Assembly (NCBI GenBank): GCA_902778535.1
Contig: CACYYG010000025.1
Location: 1-64,000 of the forward strand
Source of the DNA: an uncultured Prevotellaceae bacterium
Lineage (GTDB): Bacteria; Bacteroidota; Bacteroidia; Bacteroidales; Bacteroidaceae
Length of the DNA stretch: 64,000 bases
Direction of reading: 5' to 3'
Shown: positions 63,893 through 64,000 of the stretch, piece after piece
Layout of the letters: every line of letters begins with the position of its first letter
Position numbering within the stretch: position 1 is the first letter of the stretch
Made by a program: the position numbers and the translations under genes
Notes under the pieces: generated by a model
Database searches by the model: none
Seen by the model: only the letters and a program-made list of their open reading frames with translations
Told to the model about the DNA's origin: nothing

Positions 63893-63950
63893 TAATTTAC
63901 GATTTGACTATTTACGATTTACGATTTATTTTTCGATTTGGCTATTTAAT
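63893..63950. repeat. ATTTACG-type tandem repeat
   Basis: ATTTACG occurs three times and ATTTGACT/ATTTGGCT twice within 58 nt between mutA and the next gene. It resembles the AATTACG repeat upstream of carB (39618-39636). Confidence 0.6.
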
Positions 63951-63955
63951 TAATT

Positions 63956-64000
63956 ATGGACAAGCACGAACTACAGGAACGAATGACAGCTTTTGCGGTG
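63956..64000 (+). CDS. Start of a four-helix-bundle protein (23S rRNA intervening-sequence type), truncated by the window edge
   Basis: Only 15 codons are in view: MDKHELQERMTAFAV. This matches the opening of four-helix-bundle (S23-like) proteins, which begin with a HELQERTKAFA-type motif, not of mutB. It sits in the gap after mutA. Function unknown. The call rests on a short stretch. Confidence 0.5.
   Translation, partial: MDKHELQERMTAFAV

Noticed and set aside
63956..64000. Start of mutB
   Set aside because: The first 15 residues (HELQERMTAFA) fit four-helix-bundle proteins and not the mutase large subunit.

Overview
The window looks like chromosome from a Prevotella-like member of the Bacteroidales. 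Evidence: many TTTG-N19/20-TAnnTTTG promoters and almost no Shine-Dalgarno sites; an HU-related protein followed by a 'smalltalk' peptide; GLPGLI-family proteins; FecI/FecR-type sigma/anti-sigma genes with STN-domain outer-membrane barrels; short T9SS-like C-terminal domains; and a split methylmalonyl-CoA mutase. A gut or rumen polysaccharide degrader fits the enzyme content. No rRNA, tRNA or CRISPR array was recognised.

Layout. 0-1.7 kb: P5-like protein, a 46-aa membrane peptide with its own promoter and terminator, HU-related protein, smalltalk peptide. 1.9-18 kb: a glycan locus with a TPR/DUF6377 regulator, three GH31 enzymes, two SusE/F-like binding proteins and two ~1000-aa GLUG-like repeat proteins. 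It looks internally duplicated and has no SusC/SusD pair. 18.3-20.7 kb: XRE-cupin regulator and acyl-CoA synthetase. 20.7-36 kb: an envelope signalling and outer-membrane cluster with three large OM barrel proteins (two frameshifted at C runs), three GLPGLI proteins (one broken), BlaI/BlaR1, and an ECF sigma/anti-sigma pair. 36-45 kb: carB, DUF3237, TraB/GumN, zinc metallopeptidase, DUF4450 glycosidase. 45-51 kb: a candidate small RNA, ruvC, tandem-ABC ATPase, serB, a HigBA-like toxin-antitoxin pair, type II pantothenate kinase. 51-58 kb: a PL11 rhamnogalacturonan lyase-GH3 operon. 58-64 kb: asnA, dnaB, mutA and the start of a four-helix-bundle protein.

The most unusual content is several families of short palindromic or tandem repeats, many lying inside genes and translated. 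(1) An 84-90 bp GC-rich palindrome occurs in all three OM barrel genes, giving a related peptide each time; the 90- and 84-bp copies keep frame, and the 85-bp copy sits where its gene is frameshifted. (2) A shorter GC-rich hairpin lies in an anti-sigma gene and an OM barrel gene. (3) CTCTCAC heptamer arrays lie in two GH31 genes and, as an inverted pair, in the ABC-ATPase linker. (4) An inverted pair of 8-mer arrays, a 73-bp perfect palindrome and GAAACACTTTGTTTC clusters lie between genes. (5) A ~400-bp element with inverted termini occurs twice, in opposite orientations, around a 12-kb segment.

The glycan genes probably act together: GH31 enzymes plus surface binding proteins on an alpha-linked glycan, and PL11 plus GH3 on pectin/hemicellulose. 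The sigma/anti-sigma/STN-barrel operon is a FecIR-like surface signalling unit. Calls rest on reading the sequence and family knowledge; no searches were run.
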